Assembly: GCA_902606115.1 (NCBI GenBank)
Contig: CACLFM010000001.1
Location: forward strand, 62,001-126,000
Length of the DNA: 64,000 bases
Direction: 5' to 3'
From: an uncultured Pelagibacteraceae bacterium
GTDB taxonomy: Bacteria; Pseudomonadota; Alphaproteobacteria; Pelagibacterales; Pelagibacteraceae
Below the pieces are notes generated by a model that was given only the letters and a program-made list of their open reading frames with translations, had not been told where the DNA came from and ran no database searches. Shown piece after piece: positions 53,018 to 62,986 of the stretch (its first letter is position 1; every line of letters begins with the position of its first letter). A program made the translations under genes and the position numbers.

Positions 53018-53814
53018 TTTTTTTTCTGGTAAAATACCCAATGCCATTCAAGGTATTTCGTATGTTTCCTAAACCAAAAAGATAAATACCTTTCAGCTAA
53101 ATAGGCATAAAGTCGTTCTTGGTCGTATCCTTTAAGTTTAGAAAAACCAAATATCTTTTCACATTTAAATAACCAATTGAATAAATCATTAAACCAATTT
53201 TTTATAATTTTTTTTTTAGATATGAACATTATATGAGGATTAAAACTTGTATTCTCATTAACAAATTTTCTAAACTGATTTCTATCTTTATTGTTAAGTT
53301 TGTTTATAGCTTTATCTAATACATTGTATCCATGATGCATATCAAAATGAAGTTTTATGGTTTGTCTTTTCGAATTATAAAAAACTGAGGGATCTTTTAA
53401 AAGGTTCCGCCATCCTCTTTTTATAATTTTCATTTTTTTTGGATTATCGACTCTTACGGGTTTACATATTATACTATTATACTTTTTCCACTTTTTATCT
53501 GGCTTTAGAATTAAATTTTCCTTTAGACTTTTAAAATTTTGAATTTTAGTGTTATTTTTTAGCCAAAACCTTCTTTTTTGACAAAAACCAATCCATGTAT
53601 CTGATTTACATTTCTTCAATTGATTTTTCCAAAACCAATAATGAAAAGTGAGCTCTGAATAATTCCTTTCTTTATGTTGAATATTCTTTCCTCTAAGACA
53701 TGTGATGTAATTTTTACTAAATTTTTTTTTTCCTACGCCTGCTAAGACTAACTTAGAATCCTCCATATGCTTGAGTCTTTCATTAGTAACACAATAAATT
53801 TGAAGCTTATTCAT
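53014..53814 (-). CDS. DUF4422 putative glycosyltransferase
   Basis: A 266-residue protein. The block YSELTFHYWFWKNQ followed by WIGFCQKRRFW is the DUF4422 signature (usually ..SELTALYWIWKN..yiGlcHYRRyf). Here His is replaced by Gln (CQKRRF). DUF4422 proteins are found in capsule and LPS loci and are treated as glycosyltransferases. The N-terminal IYCVTNERL fits a nucleotide-sugar strand. It overlaps the GT17 gene by 8 bp and the methyltransferase gene by 4 bp. Confidence 0.74.
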   Translation of the reverse strand: MNKLQIYCVTNERLKHMEDSKLVLAGVGKKKFSKNYITCLRGKNIQHKERNYSELTFHYWFWKNQLKKCKSDTWIGFCQKRRFWLKNNTKIQNFKSLKENLILKPDKKWKKYNSIICKPVRVDNPKKMKIIKRGWRNLLKDPSVFYNSKRQTIKLHFDMHHGYNVLDKAINKLNNKDRNQFRKFVNENTSFNPHIMFISKKKIIKNWFNDLFNWLFKCEKIFGFSKLKGYDQERLYAYLAERYLSFWFRKHTKYLEWHWVFYQKKK

Positions 53815-54619
53815 CTATCCAGTCTTTATATTTTTTAATATTCTCTATCAAATAGGTAGGGAACGAACTATCCAATGGGACTTTGTTAAAATTGTCATCT
53901 CTTCCAATAATATCCTCGCCTTTAACAACTCTTTTTTTTATCTCATTTATATCAAGATATTTTTCATCAATTTTTTCTTTAAAATTAATAGGATCGTTTG
54001 TTTCACAAAGATTTTTATATTTATATAAAAGATTTTCTGGTGTTTTTAGATTGCAAAAATGCCACCCACCTTCTTCGATTATATTATTGAGTCTTAATTT
54101 ATCTATTCTCCAAAATGGTCTTTTTTTAAACTTTAGGTTTCTAAGCCATTGTGGTGATTTTAAATATTTCTTTACACAAATTCTACTACCATACCAATCT
54201 GGAAATTTTATACTTTGTAAATTAAATTTATAATAAAAATGTTTTTGTTTAAAAACTGCATATTTTTTTTTTGGATCAAATAAATTTATTTTTTTAGGGT
54301 CTGGAATTTCATCTAGATCTGAGATTATTATTAAATCATTGTCATTTGCTTTTTGTAAACCGTTTACTATTGCATTTCTTTGGTGATTTTCTCTCAAATA
54401 AGGATCTTCACCATCAGGCAAATCTGTTACAGGAACATAAATTATTTTATTTTTAAAATTATTAAATTTTTTTATATCAAATTTTAATTTTTTTAAATTA
54501 TTTTGCCAAGTTTTATTTCCTTCGACTATAACGAAATAATCAACAAATTTATTTAATATATTTAAACGTAAGTCTAAAAGAAGGTCCTCATCCCAATAAG
54601 AAAAGCAATCATAAATCAT
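53807..54619 (-). CDS. Glycosyltransferase family 17
   Basis: A 270-residue GT17 protein. The start MIYDCFSYWDEDLLLDLRLN and the VDYFVIVEGNKTWQN segment fit the family, and NDLIISDLDEIPDP carries the DxD-like acidic site. The family includes eukaryotic beta-1,4-N-acetylglucosaminyltransferase III; bacterial members act in surface polysaccharide loci. The ATG at 54619 is immediately after the lepA stop, so it may be read through from the translation operon. Confidence 0.86.
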   Translation of the reverse strand: MIYDCFSYWDEDLLLDLRLNILNKFVDYFVIVEGNKTWQNNLKKLKFDIKKFNNFKNKIIYVPVTDLPDGEDPYLRENHQRNAIVNGLQKANDNDLIIISDLDEIPDPKKINLFDPKKKYAVFKQKHFYYKFNLQSIKFPDWYGSRICVKKYLKSPQWLRNLKFKKRPFWRIDKLRLNNIIEEGGWHFCNLKTPENLLYKYKNLCETNDPINFKEKIDEKYLDINEIKKRVVKGEDIIGRDDNFNKVPLDSSFPTYLIENIKKYKDWIDE

Positions 54620-56428
54620 CTATCTCTCTTTGTTAATTTTTAATACTCCAATGAAAGCCTCTTGGGGTATTTCAACTCTTCCGAATTGTTTTGATTTTGC
54701 TTTACCTTTTTTCTGTTTTTCTAAAAGTTTTCTTTTTCTATCCATTGCGCCTCCACCATGTATTTTAGTTAGCACGTCTTTTTTAAAACCTTTAATAGTC
54801 TCTCTTGCTATAATTTTTCCTCCTATTGCAGCCTGAATTGGAATCATAAAATTGTGTCGAGGTATCAAATCTTTTAATTTCTCACAAACTTCTTTTCCAA
54901 CTGATTGTGCAAAATCTTTATGAACCATCATTGCAAGTGCATCTACTGGCTCTGAGTTCACCAATATTCCGAGTTTTACCAATTCTCCTTCTTTATGACC
55001 AATTATTTCATAATCAAAACTTGCATATCCACTAGTCATTGACTTTAAACGATCATTAAAATCAAAAACCACTTCATTCAAAGGTATCTCATAGCTGATT
55101 ACAGCTCTATTACCTGAATAATTCAAATTTTTTTGAATTCCTCTTTTCCCTTGGCATAATTTCATTATTGATCCTAAATATTGATCGGGACTTATTATTG
55201 TTGCTTTAATCCATGGTTCTTCAATCATTTTAATCAATGTTGGATCTGGTAAATTAGATGGATTTTGTAGATCTATAATTTTACCATTGTTTAAGTGCAC
55301 CTTATAAACTACACCAGGCGTTGTAGTTAATAAATTAATATCAAATTCTCTTTCTAATCTCTCTGTAATTATTTCTAAATGTAAAAGACCTAAGAAACCA
55401 CATCTAAATCCTAAACCTAAAGCTGAAGACGACTCGGGATCATAGGAAAAACTAGCATCATTCAATTTTAATTTGGCAAGTCCATCCTTTAATTTTTGAT
55501 ATTCTGAGCTATCAACTGGAAACAAACCACAAAAGACAACTGGTTTACTTGGCTTAAAACCTGGAAGAGCTTCTGTAATAGGATTTGATGTTTCGCAAAT
55601 AGTATCACCAACTTTTGTTTCTGATAGATTTTTTATACCAGTAATAATAAAACCAATTTCCCCCGAATTAAGTTCCTCTATATCTATTGGCTTAGGTGTA
55701 AATACCCCAACCTTTTCAACATTATAGTCTCTATCAGATGACATCATTTTGATTTTCATATTTTTTTTTATTTTTCCATTAATAACTCTCACTAAAATAA
55801 TTACACCTAGATAAGAATCATACCAGCTATCTACTAACAAACATTTTAATTTTTGATTTTTGTCTCCTTTAGGAGATGGCAATACAGATATTATTTGTTC
55901 TAATATTTCTCTTATACCTTCTCCAGTTTTTCCTGAACAAGGTACTGAATTTGAAGTTTCTATGCCAATAACATCTTCAATTTGCTTTCTTGTTCTTTCA
56001 AGATCTGAGGCAGGTAAATCAATTTTGTTTAAAATTGGAATTATCTCATGATTTATATCTAAAGCCTGATATACATTTGCTAAAGTTTGTGCCTCAACGC
56101 CTTGTGTGCTATCTACAATTAATATAGATCCCTCACAAGCATACAATGATCTACTAACTTCATAACTAAAATCCACATGTCCAGGTGTATCAATTATATT
56201 TAATATATAATCTTTACCGTCTTTAGATTTATATTTAAGTTTAACAGTTTGAGCTTTTATTGTTATTCCTCTTTCCCTTTCAATATCCATTGAGTCTAAG
56301 ACCTGTTCTTTCATCTCACGTTCAGTCAAACCACCACATAACTGAATTATTCTATCCGCAATGGTTGATTTGCCATGATCAATATGAGCTATAATTGCAA
56401 AATTTCTAATGTTATCCAGTGCAGACAT
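54620..56428 (-). CDS. lepA: Elongation factor 4 (LepA)
   Basis: Translational GTPase that acts on stalled or misplaced ribosomes. The 602-residue protein has G1 HIDHGKST, G3 DTPGHVDF and G4 NKID, then the EF-G-like domains and the LepA-specific C-terminal domain ([31 protein letters not shown]). It abuts pheT at one side and GT17 at the other with no spacer. Confidence 0.98.
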   Translation of the reverse strand: MSALDNIRNFAIIAHIDHGKSTIADRIIQLCGGLTEREMKEQVLDSMDIERERGITIKAQTVKLKYKSKDGKDYILNIIDTPGHVDFSYEVSRSLYACEGSILIVDSTQGVEAQTLANVYQALDINHEIIPILNKIDLPASDLERTRKQIEDVIGIETSNSVPCSGKTGEGIREILEQIISVLPSPKGDKNQKLKCLLVDSWYDSYLGVIILVRVINGKIKKNMKIKMMSSDRDYNVEKVGVFTPKPIDIEELNSGEIGFIITGIKNLSETKVGDTICETSNPITEALPGFKPSKPVVFCGLFPVDSSEYQKLKDGLAKLKLNDASFSYDPESSSALGLGFRCGFLGLLHLEIITERLEREFDINLLTTTPGVVYKVHLNNGKIIDLQNPSNLPDPTLIKMIEEPWIKATIISPDQYLGSIMKLCQGKRGIQKNLNYSGNRAVISYEIPLNEVVFDFNDRLKSMTSGYASFDYEIIGHKEGELVKLGILVNSEPVDALAMMVHKDFAQSVGKEVCEKLKDLIPRHNFMIPIQAAIGGKIIARETIKGFKKDVLTKIHGGGAMDRKRKLLEKQKKGKAKSKQFGRVEIPQEAFIGVLKINKER

Positions 56429-58801
56429 TTATGATCTAAGTTTTGCGCCAACTTTTTCTTCAACAGAATTGACAATTTTTTTTGAAATATCTGTCAAATC
56501 ATTTTCATTTAATGTTTTATGGTCGGATTGTATTGTAACTTTCAAAGCAATTGATTTTTTTCCGGGAGGAATATTTTCACCTTCATACACATCAAAAATT
56601 TTAATATCTTTTATTAAAGATTTATCAATACTTGAAATTATATCTGTTAAATTTTGTGCATTAATTTTTTTGTCGACTACAAATGCAAAGTCCCTATCTG
56701 ATTTTTGATAATCTGAAAAAATAAGACTTTCTTTAACCCTGCTAGTTCTACTTTTATATTCTACTATATTTTCAAGAAGTATCTCAAAACCAAAAGTTTT
56801 TTCTGTAATTTTTGGATGCAGTTCACCAAAATATCCTAGCAGAAGATTGTATTTTTTTGAGTAAATAGATCCAGATATTCCAGGATGATAATAGCTAGGA
56901 GTTTTATCCTCAATTTTAAACTCATTTTTATCAATTCCAAGTTCTATTAATGTTTGAACCAAATCCTTTTTTATTTCAAAGACATCAACTTGTCCGTAAG
57001 TTTTATCATTTTTACTTTGTCTTTTTAAGCCGCACACAACTGTGATTTGTTCGCCTGGCTTTTTTCCAATAAAAACAGGTCCAATCTCAAAAAGAGACTG
57101 ATCATCAAAACCCCTTTTAAAGTTTTTGTCCATATAAAATATCAAATTTGGATACAAAGAATTTCTTAGAACATTTAGGTCAGAACTAATTGGGTTAACA
57201 ATTTTTATAGTCTCAATTTCTTCTTTAAAATTGTCATTTAAATTTTCATCTGAAAATGACCAGGTAACAGTTTCAAAATAGCCTTTAGATGCGACTGATC
57301 GCTGTGCCAAATGAAAATGTTTTTGATAAAAATTGAGTGTTGGTTTAGTTCTATTTTTTTCAGGCTCAATTGATTTGATATTATCTAATCCAATAATTCT
57401 AATAACTTCCTCAACTAAGTCAATTTCACCAAATATATCTGGCCTCCAGGTTGGAACTTTTACAGAAAGAATCTTTCCCTTTTTTTTTAAAGTAAAGCCT
57501 AATTTATTTAAAATTTTCGAAATTTGATTCAAATTGACTTTTATTCCAATTATTTTAGTTACAGTGGTTGGGTCTAAATTGATCTCCAATGATTTAAATT
57601 TTTTGCCTTGTTGAATATCAAATTTAGAAACTTCACCACCACAAATACTTGTAATTAGATCAGCTGCTGCTTCCAGACCTGACTCGATTGAATTAGGATC
57701 TACACCTCTTTCAAATCTAAACTTAGCATCACTATTTAAATCTAATTTTTTAGCAGTTTTTCTAGTTATTTCAGGGTCAAAATAAGCAGACTCAATCAAA
57801 ATGTTTTTAGTATCTACCTCTGTGCCAGATCTAACACCACCAATTATACCACCTAATCCTAGTGGTCCCTCATCATCAGCTATAACACACATATTTTCCT
57901 CTAAAGTATAATTGTTATTATCTAGTGCTTTGAAGGTTTCACCTTTTTTGGAATTTCTAATCATGATTTTGTTTTTAATTTTGTCTAAATCATAAGCGTG
58001 GAGGGGTCTATTTAAATCAAACATTACATAGTTTGTAATATCAACGACTGCAGATATTGGTCTTAAACCTAATGCTAAAATTCTATTCTTTAACCAGCCT
58101 GGACTCTCTGTATTATTGATATTTCGAATTACACAACTTCCAAATGCGTAGCAAGCCTGGTTTTTATTGTTATCAATTTTTACTTTAAAATTGTGTTTAT
58201 TTTTTTTATTTATTTTTAATTTCTTTAAATCTTTTAATTCACCAAAATCACATGCAGCTAGATCTCTAGCTATACCTCTTACACCCAAACAATCTGGTCT
58301 ATTAGGTGTAATTGATAATTCAATTACATTATTTTTGTTTGAATTATTAAAATAGGACTTGCCAATTTTATTATCATCATTACTATTTAACTCAATTATT
58401 CCTTTGCTCTCATCTGATAATTTAAGCTCTGACTCTGAGCAAAGCATTCCGTAAGATGTCTCACCTCTGATTTTAGAAATTTCTAACTTCATCCCACTCT
58501 TTGGAATTACAGAACCTGGGGGAGCATATATTGTTAAAAGATCATCTTTTGCATTAGGAGCACCACATACCACTTTTACAATTTTTTTTTCACCTATATC
58601 AACATCGCATAATTTTAATCTATCTGCATTTGGGTGTTTTTTAGCTTTTATTATTTTTGCAACTACAAAATCGCTTAATTCATTTTTTATTGGCTCAATA
58701 TTTTCTACCTCTAAGCCAATATTATTTAACTTATCTACAATTTGAGATTCTTTTTTCTTAGTTTTTAAATGAACATCAAGCCAATCCTTTGTTAATTTCA
58801 T
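56429..58801 (-). CDS. pheT: Phenylalanyl-tRNA synthetase beta subunit
   Basis: A 790-residue beta subunit. The N-terminal EMAP-like tRNA-binding domain ([14 protein letters not shown]), the B3/B4 editing region ([19 protein letters not shown]), the B5 domain and the C-terminal FDX-ACB anticodon domain ([28 protein letters not shown]) are all visible. It overlaps pheS by 4 bp and abuts lepA. No editing residues appear lost on inspection. Confidence 0.97.
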   Translation of the reverse strand: MKLTKDWLDVHLKTKKKESQIVDKLNNIGLEVENIEPIKNELSDFVVAKIIKAKKHPNADRLKLCDVDIGEKKIVKVVCGAPNAKDDLLTIYAPPGSVIPKSGMKLEISKIRGETSYGMLCSESELKLSDESKGIIELNSNDDNKIGKSYFNNSNKNNVIELSITPNRPDCLGVRGIARDLAACDFGELKDLKKLKINKKNKHNFKVKIDNNKNQACYAFGSCVIRNINNTESPGWLKNRILALGLRPISAVVDITNYVMFDLNRPLHAYDLDKIKNKIMIRNSKKGETFKALDNNNYTLEENMCVIADDEGPLGLGGIIGGVRSGTEVDTKNILIESAYFDPEITRKTAKKLDLNSDAKFRFERGVDPNSIESGLEAAADLITSICGGEVSKFDIQQGKKFKSLEINLDPTTVTKIIGIKVNLNQISKILNKLGFTLKKKGKILSVKVPTWRPDIFGEIDLVEEVIRIIGLDNIKSIEPEKNRTKPTLNFYQKHFHLAQRSVASKGYFETVTWSFSDENLNDNFKEEIETIKIVNPISSDLNVLRNSLYPNLIFYMDKNFKRGFDDQSLFEIGPVFIGKKPGEQITVVCGLKRQSKNDKTYGQVDVFEIKKDLVQTLIELGIDKNEFKIEDKTPSYYHPGISGSIYSKKYNLLLGYFGELHPKITEKTFGFEILLENIVEYKSRTSRVKESLIFSDYQKSDRDFAFVVDKKINAQNLTDIISSIDKSLIKDIKIFDVYEGENIPPGKKSIALKVTIQSDHKTLNENDLTDISKKIVNSVEEKVGAKLRS

Positions 58802-59865
58802 TTACTTAATCCTCTATAATTTGTTGGTACATCTAATGGATCAAAGCCGTAGTAATTCAACCATCTATAGTCACACTCAAAGAAAGATCGAAGATCGTTA
58901 ATTCCATATTTTAACATTGCTAATCTATCTATACCTATTCCAAAAGCGAAGCCTTGGTATATTTTTGTGTCAACTTTACAATTTTTTAAAACATTCGGAT
59001 GAACCATTCCGCAACCTAAAATTTCGAGCCACTTATCTCCTTCACCAATAATTATTTTATTATTTTCAATTCTGTAACCAATATCGACTTCAGCAGATGG
59101 TTCTGTAAAAGGAAAATGACTTGGTCTAAATCTCATTTTAATTTTTTTTACTTCAAAAAATTCTTTTATAAAATAATTAAGACATCCTTTTAAATGTCCC
59201 ATATTTATATTTTTATCAATATGTAGTCCTTCAAGTTGATGAAACATTGGTGTATGAGTTTGATCACTATCACTTCTGTATGTTCTCCCGGGTGCAATAA
59301 TTTTAAATGGAGGTTTACCATTTAACATGGTCCTAACTTGCACAGGAGAGGTGTGGGTTCTAAGCAATGTTTTCATGTCATGATCAAGGTAAAATGTATC
59401 ATGCATATCTTTTGCAGGATGGTGTTCAGGTGTGTTTAAAGCCGTAAAATTATTGTAATCATTTTCTACATCTGGACCTTCTTCAACAGAAAAACCAATT
59501 TCTGAGAATATACATGAGATTTCGTCTATCACTTGAGAAACAGGGTGAATTTTTCCTATTTTAAAATCTTTTTCAGGTAATGTTACATCAATTTTTTCTT
59601 TTTCTAACCTTTCTTTAAGTTCTTTATTTAAAACTTCATCTTCTTTAGATCTAAAAATATCAAGAAGTTCTTGTTTTGCTTTATTTGTAGATGAAGCAAA
59701 ATTTTTTTTTTCCTCCGGGGACAAAGAGCCAATTTTTTTAAACTCTTGGTTGATAAGCCCATTTTTTCCAAAGATTTCAGTTCTGATTAAGTCTACTAAT
59801 TTTGTGTCCTGCGTTTGGCTTAATTTATTTTTAAATTCTAATACTTTTTTTTCAAAATCTGACAT
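58798..59865 (-). CDS. pheS: Phenylalanyl-tRNA synthetase alpha subunit
   Basis: Catalytic class II subunit of 355 residues. It has an N-terminal coiled coil, motif 2 ([24 protein letters not shown]) and motif 3 with [17 protein letters not shown], where Phe is bound. The Ala in GFAFGIG is the usual residue. It follows rplT by 43 bp on the same strand and overlaps pheT by 4 bp. The short gap holds no clear attenuator-like leader. Confidence 0.97.
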   Translation of the reverse strand: MSDFEKKVLEFKNKLSQTQDTKLVDLIRTEIFGKNGLINQEFKKIGSLSPEEKKNFASSTNKAKQELLDIFRSKEDEVLNKELKERLEKEKIDVTLPEKDFKIGKIHPVSQVIDEISCIFSEIGFSVEEGPDVENDYNNFTALNTPEHHPAKDMHDTFYLDHDMKTLLRTHTSPVQVRTMLNGKPPFKIIAPGRTYRSDSDQTHTPMFHQLEGLHIDKNINMGHLKGCLNYFIKEFFEVKKIKMRFRPSHFPFTEPSAEVDIGYRIENNKIIIGEGDKWLEILGCGMVHPNVLKNCKVDTKIYQGFAFGIGIDRLAMLKYGINDLRSFFECDYRWLNYYGFDPLDVPTNYRGLSK

Positions 59866-59908
59866 ATTTACAGATTATTTCTTAAACAAATAAAAACAAT
59901 ACCAAAGA

Positions 59909-60265
59909 TTACTTTAGTGTAGCTTGTGCTTTTTTAACAATAGATTTAAATGCCTCAGGATTGTCATAAGCGATTTCAGCAAGAATTTTTCTATCAATTT
60001 TAATACCTGATTTACTTAACGCATATATAAATTTAGAGTAAGTAAGACCCTCTAACCTTACTCCAGCATTAATTCTTTGGATCCAAAGAGATTTAAATTC
60101 TCTTTTTTTATTCCTTCTGTCTCTGTAAGCGTATTGCATGGATTTTTCCATGGCCTGTCTTGCAATACGGATTGTGTTTTTTCTTCTTCCCCATTGCCCC
60201 TTTACAGCCTTTAATACTTTTTTGTGTTTTGCTTTACTAGTTACACCTCTTTTAACTCTTGGCAT
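59909..60265 (-). CDS. rplT: 50S ribosomal protein L20
   Basis: A 118-residue basic protein with the family opening [16 protein letters not shown] and the [20 protein letters not shown] segment. It is essential for early 50S assembly. It follows rpmI by 4 bp in the conserved infC-rpmI-rplT order. I did not see the extended L20-binding leader structure known from E. coli, since the whole gap from infC to rpmI is only 47 bp. Confidence 0.98.
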   Translation of the reverse strand: MPRVKRGVTSKAKHKKVLKAVKGQWGRRKNTIRIARQAMEKSMQYAYRDRRNKKREFKSLWIQRINAGVRLEGLTYSKFIYALSKSGIKIDRKILAEIAYDNPEAFKSIVKKAQATLK

Positions 60266-60269
60266 TTTG

Positions 60270-60476
60270 TTATCCTCTTAAATTATAAGGCATGTATGAT
60301 TTTACAATTTTGCTATCTTGTTTTGACATTACTGTTGTGCCTCTTTGTTTTCTAATTTGTGAATTCGTCCTTTTAATCATTCCATGTCTTTTACCAGCTT
60401 GAGGCATCATAACTTTTCCTCTTGATGAAATCTTAAATCTTTTTTTTGCTGAACTTTTAGTCTTAAGTTTTGGCAT
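60270..60476 (-). CDS. rpmI: 50S ribosomal protein L35
   Basis: A 68-residue basic ribosomal protein beginning [16 protein letters not shown] and holding the [19 protein letters not shown] segment, both typical of L35. It is located between infC (47 bp) and rplT (4 bp), as in most bacteria. Confidence 0.98.
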   Translation of the reverse strand: MPKLKTKSSAKKRFKISSRGKVMMPQAGKRHGMIKRTNSQIRKQRGTTVMSKQDSKIVKSYMPYNLRG

Positions 60477-60523
60477 AAGTGTCAGGTTTATACAAAGATA
60501 ATATTAAATTTACAAGATATTTA

Positions 60524-61069
60524 TTAAATAGGCTGAATGATCATTATCATCTGTTTGCCATCAAATTTTGGTTGGAGTTCAACTTTTCCAAGTGTTTCCA
60601 TATCTGTTTTAATCTTTTTCATTAATTCATCCCCTAAATTAGAATGCTGTAATTCTCTACCTCTAAATTTTATAGTAAATTTTACCTTGTCACCTTTGGA
60701 AAGAAATTTTTGTGCATTCTTTATTTTAAAAGTATAGTCGTGAATTTCTGTTACTGGTCTTAATTTAATTTCTTTAATTTCAACCTTCTTTTGTTTCTTT
60801 TTAGCTTTGTTTGCTTTTTTTTGGGCATCATACTTATATTTTCCCATGTCCATTATTTTGCATACTGGAGGCTTAGCATTTTGAGCTATTTCGATTAAAT
60901 CTAGCCCCTCATTTTTTGCAATTGTTATCGCTTCATTTGTATTCAATATTCCTAAATTTTTTCCATCACTTGAGATAACTTGAACTTCTGCAGAAACAAT
61001 TCGATTATTAGATCTGGGGCCTCTGTTCTTAGTTCTTCTTTGAAAGTAATTTTGTTTAAAATCTGGCAC
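60524..61069 (-). CDS. infC: Translation initiation factor IF-3
   Basis: Promotes fidelity of start-codon selection on the 30S subunit. The 181-residue protein has the N-terminal domain (NNRIVSAEVQVISSDGKNLGI) joined by a Lys-rich helix to the C-terminal domain (KLRPVTEIHDYTFKIKNAQKFL). The start is GTG at 61067-61069, directly after the thrS stop TAA. Many infC genes use a rare start codon so that IF-3 limits its own synthesis; here the start is GTG, not ATT. Confidence 0.96.
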   Translation of the reverse strand: MPDFKQNYFQRRTKNRGPRSNNRIVSAEVQVISSDGKNLGILNTNEAITIAKNEGLDLIEIAQNAKPPVCKIMDMGKYKYDAQKKANKAKKKQKKVEIKEIKLRPVTEIHDYTFKIKNAQKFLSKGDKVKFTIKFRGRELQHSNLGDELMKKIKTDMETLGKVELQPKFDGKQMIMIIQPI

Positions 61070-62986
61070 TTATAAAGAAGGAGCTTTGTTTAAAGCTTGA
61101 TGGGTAGTTATAAATTTTTTCAATTCTATGTTTTCCTGTTTTGTAGAATCCAATCTTCTAATAGTTACGCTATTAGAGTCAACTTCTTTTTTCCCACATA
61201 TTAGTAAAATAGGTACTTTTGATAATGAATGATCTCTAATTTTATAATTTAAGTTATGGTTTTTGAGATCTACTTCTGATGAAAAACCTGCATCAATTAA
61301 TTGTTTGTTGACTTTTTTCGAATACTCATCAAATTCGTCTGAAACAGGTATAACAACAGTTTGTAGAGGACTAATCCAAAAAGGAAGTTTCCCTGAGTAA
61401 TTTTCAATAAGTATTCCTATAAATCTCTCAAGTGATCCGAACAAAGCACGATGCAACATAACTGGGACTCTTTTAGAACCATCTTTTTCAACATACGATG
61501 CTCCTAATCTTTCTGGTAAATTTAGATCTACTTGTAATGTTCCACATTGCCAATCCCTGCCAATGGCATCTCTTAAAACAAATTCTATTTTTGGACCATA
61601 AAAAGCTCCTTCACCTTTGTTTATACTGTAATCTAATTTTGTTTCTTTTACTGCTTTAAGTAAAGCTTTTTCAGATTTGTCCCAAACAGCGTCACTACCA
61701 ACCCTAAGGTCTGGTCTATCAGAGTATTTAAGAATAACATTTTCAAAACCTAAATCTTTATAAATATCTAAGATTAAGTTTGTGATAGAAAGAGATTGTT
61801 CTGTTATTTGATCCTCAGTACAAAAAATATGTGCATCGTCTTGTGTAAAAGCTCTTACTCTTAACAATCCGTGCAATGCTCCAGATGGTTCATACCTATG
61901 AACTTTCCCAAACTCTGACATTTTAAGTGGAAGATCTCTATAACTTTTTAACCCTTGATTAAATACCTGGACACATCCAGGACAATTCATTGGTTTGACA
62001 GCAAAAATTTTTTCATCTGGAGTTTGAGAAGTATACATATGAGCACCAAATTTTTCCCAGTGTCCTGATTTCTCCCATAAAGATCTATCTAACATTTCTG
62101 GGGTGTTAATTTCTTTATAGCCAGCATCTTGCTGTTTTTTCCTCATGTAATTAACTAACTTTTGAAACAAGTTCCATCCTTTTTCATGCCAAAAAACTGC
62201 TCCTGGACTTTCCTCTCTAAAATGATATAGATTCATCTCTTTTCCTAATTTTCTATGATCTCTTTTTTCAGCCTCTTCTAATCTTTTTAAATAATTCTCT
62301 AAATCTTTTTTGGATGCCCAAGATGTTCCGTAAATTCTTTGTAACATTTCATTTTTTGAGTCACCCCTCCAATACGCACCAGCAACCTTTGTTAGTTTAA
62401 AATTTTTACCAATCCTACCAGTCGATGGTAAATGTGGACCTCTACAAAGATCGTGCCATTTCCCATGAAAATAAATTGATATCTCTTCATCTTTAGGAAT
62501 GTCTTTTATAATTTCAGCTTTGTAATTTTCACCCATTTTTTTGAAATGAGAAATCGCTTTATCTCTTTCCCAAACTTCTCTGTAAGTAGTTTCATTTCTG
62601 TCAACTATTTCTGACATTTTACTCTCTATTCTTTTTAAATCTGACTCCGTGAAAGGCTCCTTTCTTGCAAAATCATAATAAAATCCATTTTCTATAGTTG
62701 GGCCAATTGTAACTTGGGTCCCTGGAAATAATTCCTGCACAGCCATTGCTAAAATATGAGCAGTGTCATGTCTAATTGTATCTAAACCATCTTCATCTTT
62801 TGATGTTAAAATTTTCACTTTAGAATCTTTTTCTATTTCGAAACTTAAATCTTTTAAATTGCCGTCAACACTCATTAGAAGTGCTTCTTTAGCTAAAGAC
62901 ATGCTAATTTTTTCTACAATCTTTTTTCCAGTTACCTTTTCATTAAAAGACAACTTTTTTCCATCTGGTAAAGTTATATTAAGCAT
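61070..62986 (-). CDS. thrS: Threonyl-tRNA synthetase
   Basis: A 638-residue class II synthetase. It has an N-terminal TGS domain, an editing domain with the HDTAHILAMA zinc/editing segment, the catalytic core with MNCPGCVQVF (zinc Cys), VHRYEPSGALHGLLRVRAFTQDDAH, and the C-terminal anticodon-binding domain. Its ATG overlaps the end of the GT4 gene by 8 bp. It leads the translation group thrS-infC-rpmI-rplT-pheST. Confidence 0.98.
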   Translation of the reverse strand: MLNITLPDGKKLSFNEKVTGKKIVEKISMSLAKEALLMSVDGNLKDLSFEIEKDSKVKILTSKDEDGLDTIRHDTAHILAMAVQELFPGTQVTIGPTIENGFYYDFARKEPFTESDLKRIESKMSEIVDRNETTYREVWERDKAISHFKKMGENYKAEIIKDIPKDEEISIYFHGKWHDLCRGPHLPSTGRIGKNFKLTKVAGAYWRGDSKNEMLQRIYGTSWASKKDLENYLKRLEEAEKRDHRKLGKEMNLYHFREESPGAVFWHEKGWNLFQKLVNYMRKKQQDAGYKEINTPEMLDRSLWEKSGHWEKFGAHMYTSQTPDEKIFAVKPMNCPGCVQVFNQGLKSYRDLPLKMSEFGKVHRYEPSGALHGLLRVRAFTQDDAHIFCTEDQITEQSLSITNLILDIYKDLGFENVILKYSDRPDLRVGSDAVWDKSEKALLKAVKETKLDYSINKGEGAFYGPKIEFVLRDAIGRDWQCGTLQVDLNLPERLGASYVEKDGSKRVPVMLHRALFGSLERFIGILIENYSGKLPFWISPLQTVVIPVSDEFDEYSKKVNKQLIDAGFSSEVDLKNHNLNYKIRDHSLSKVPILLICGKKEVDSNSVTIRRLDSTKQENIELKKFITTHQALNKAPSL

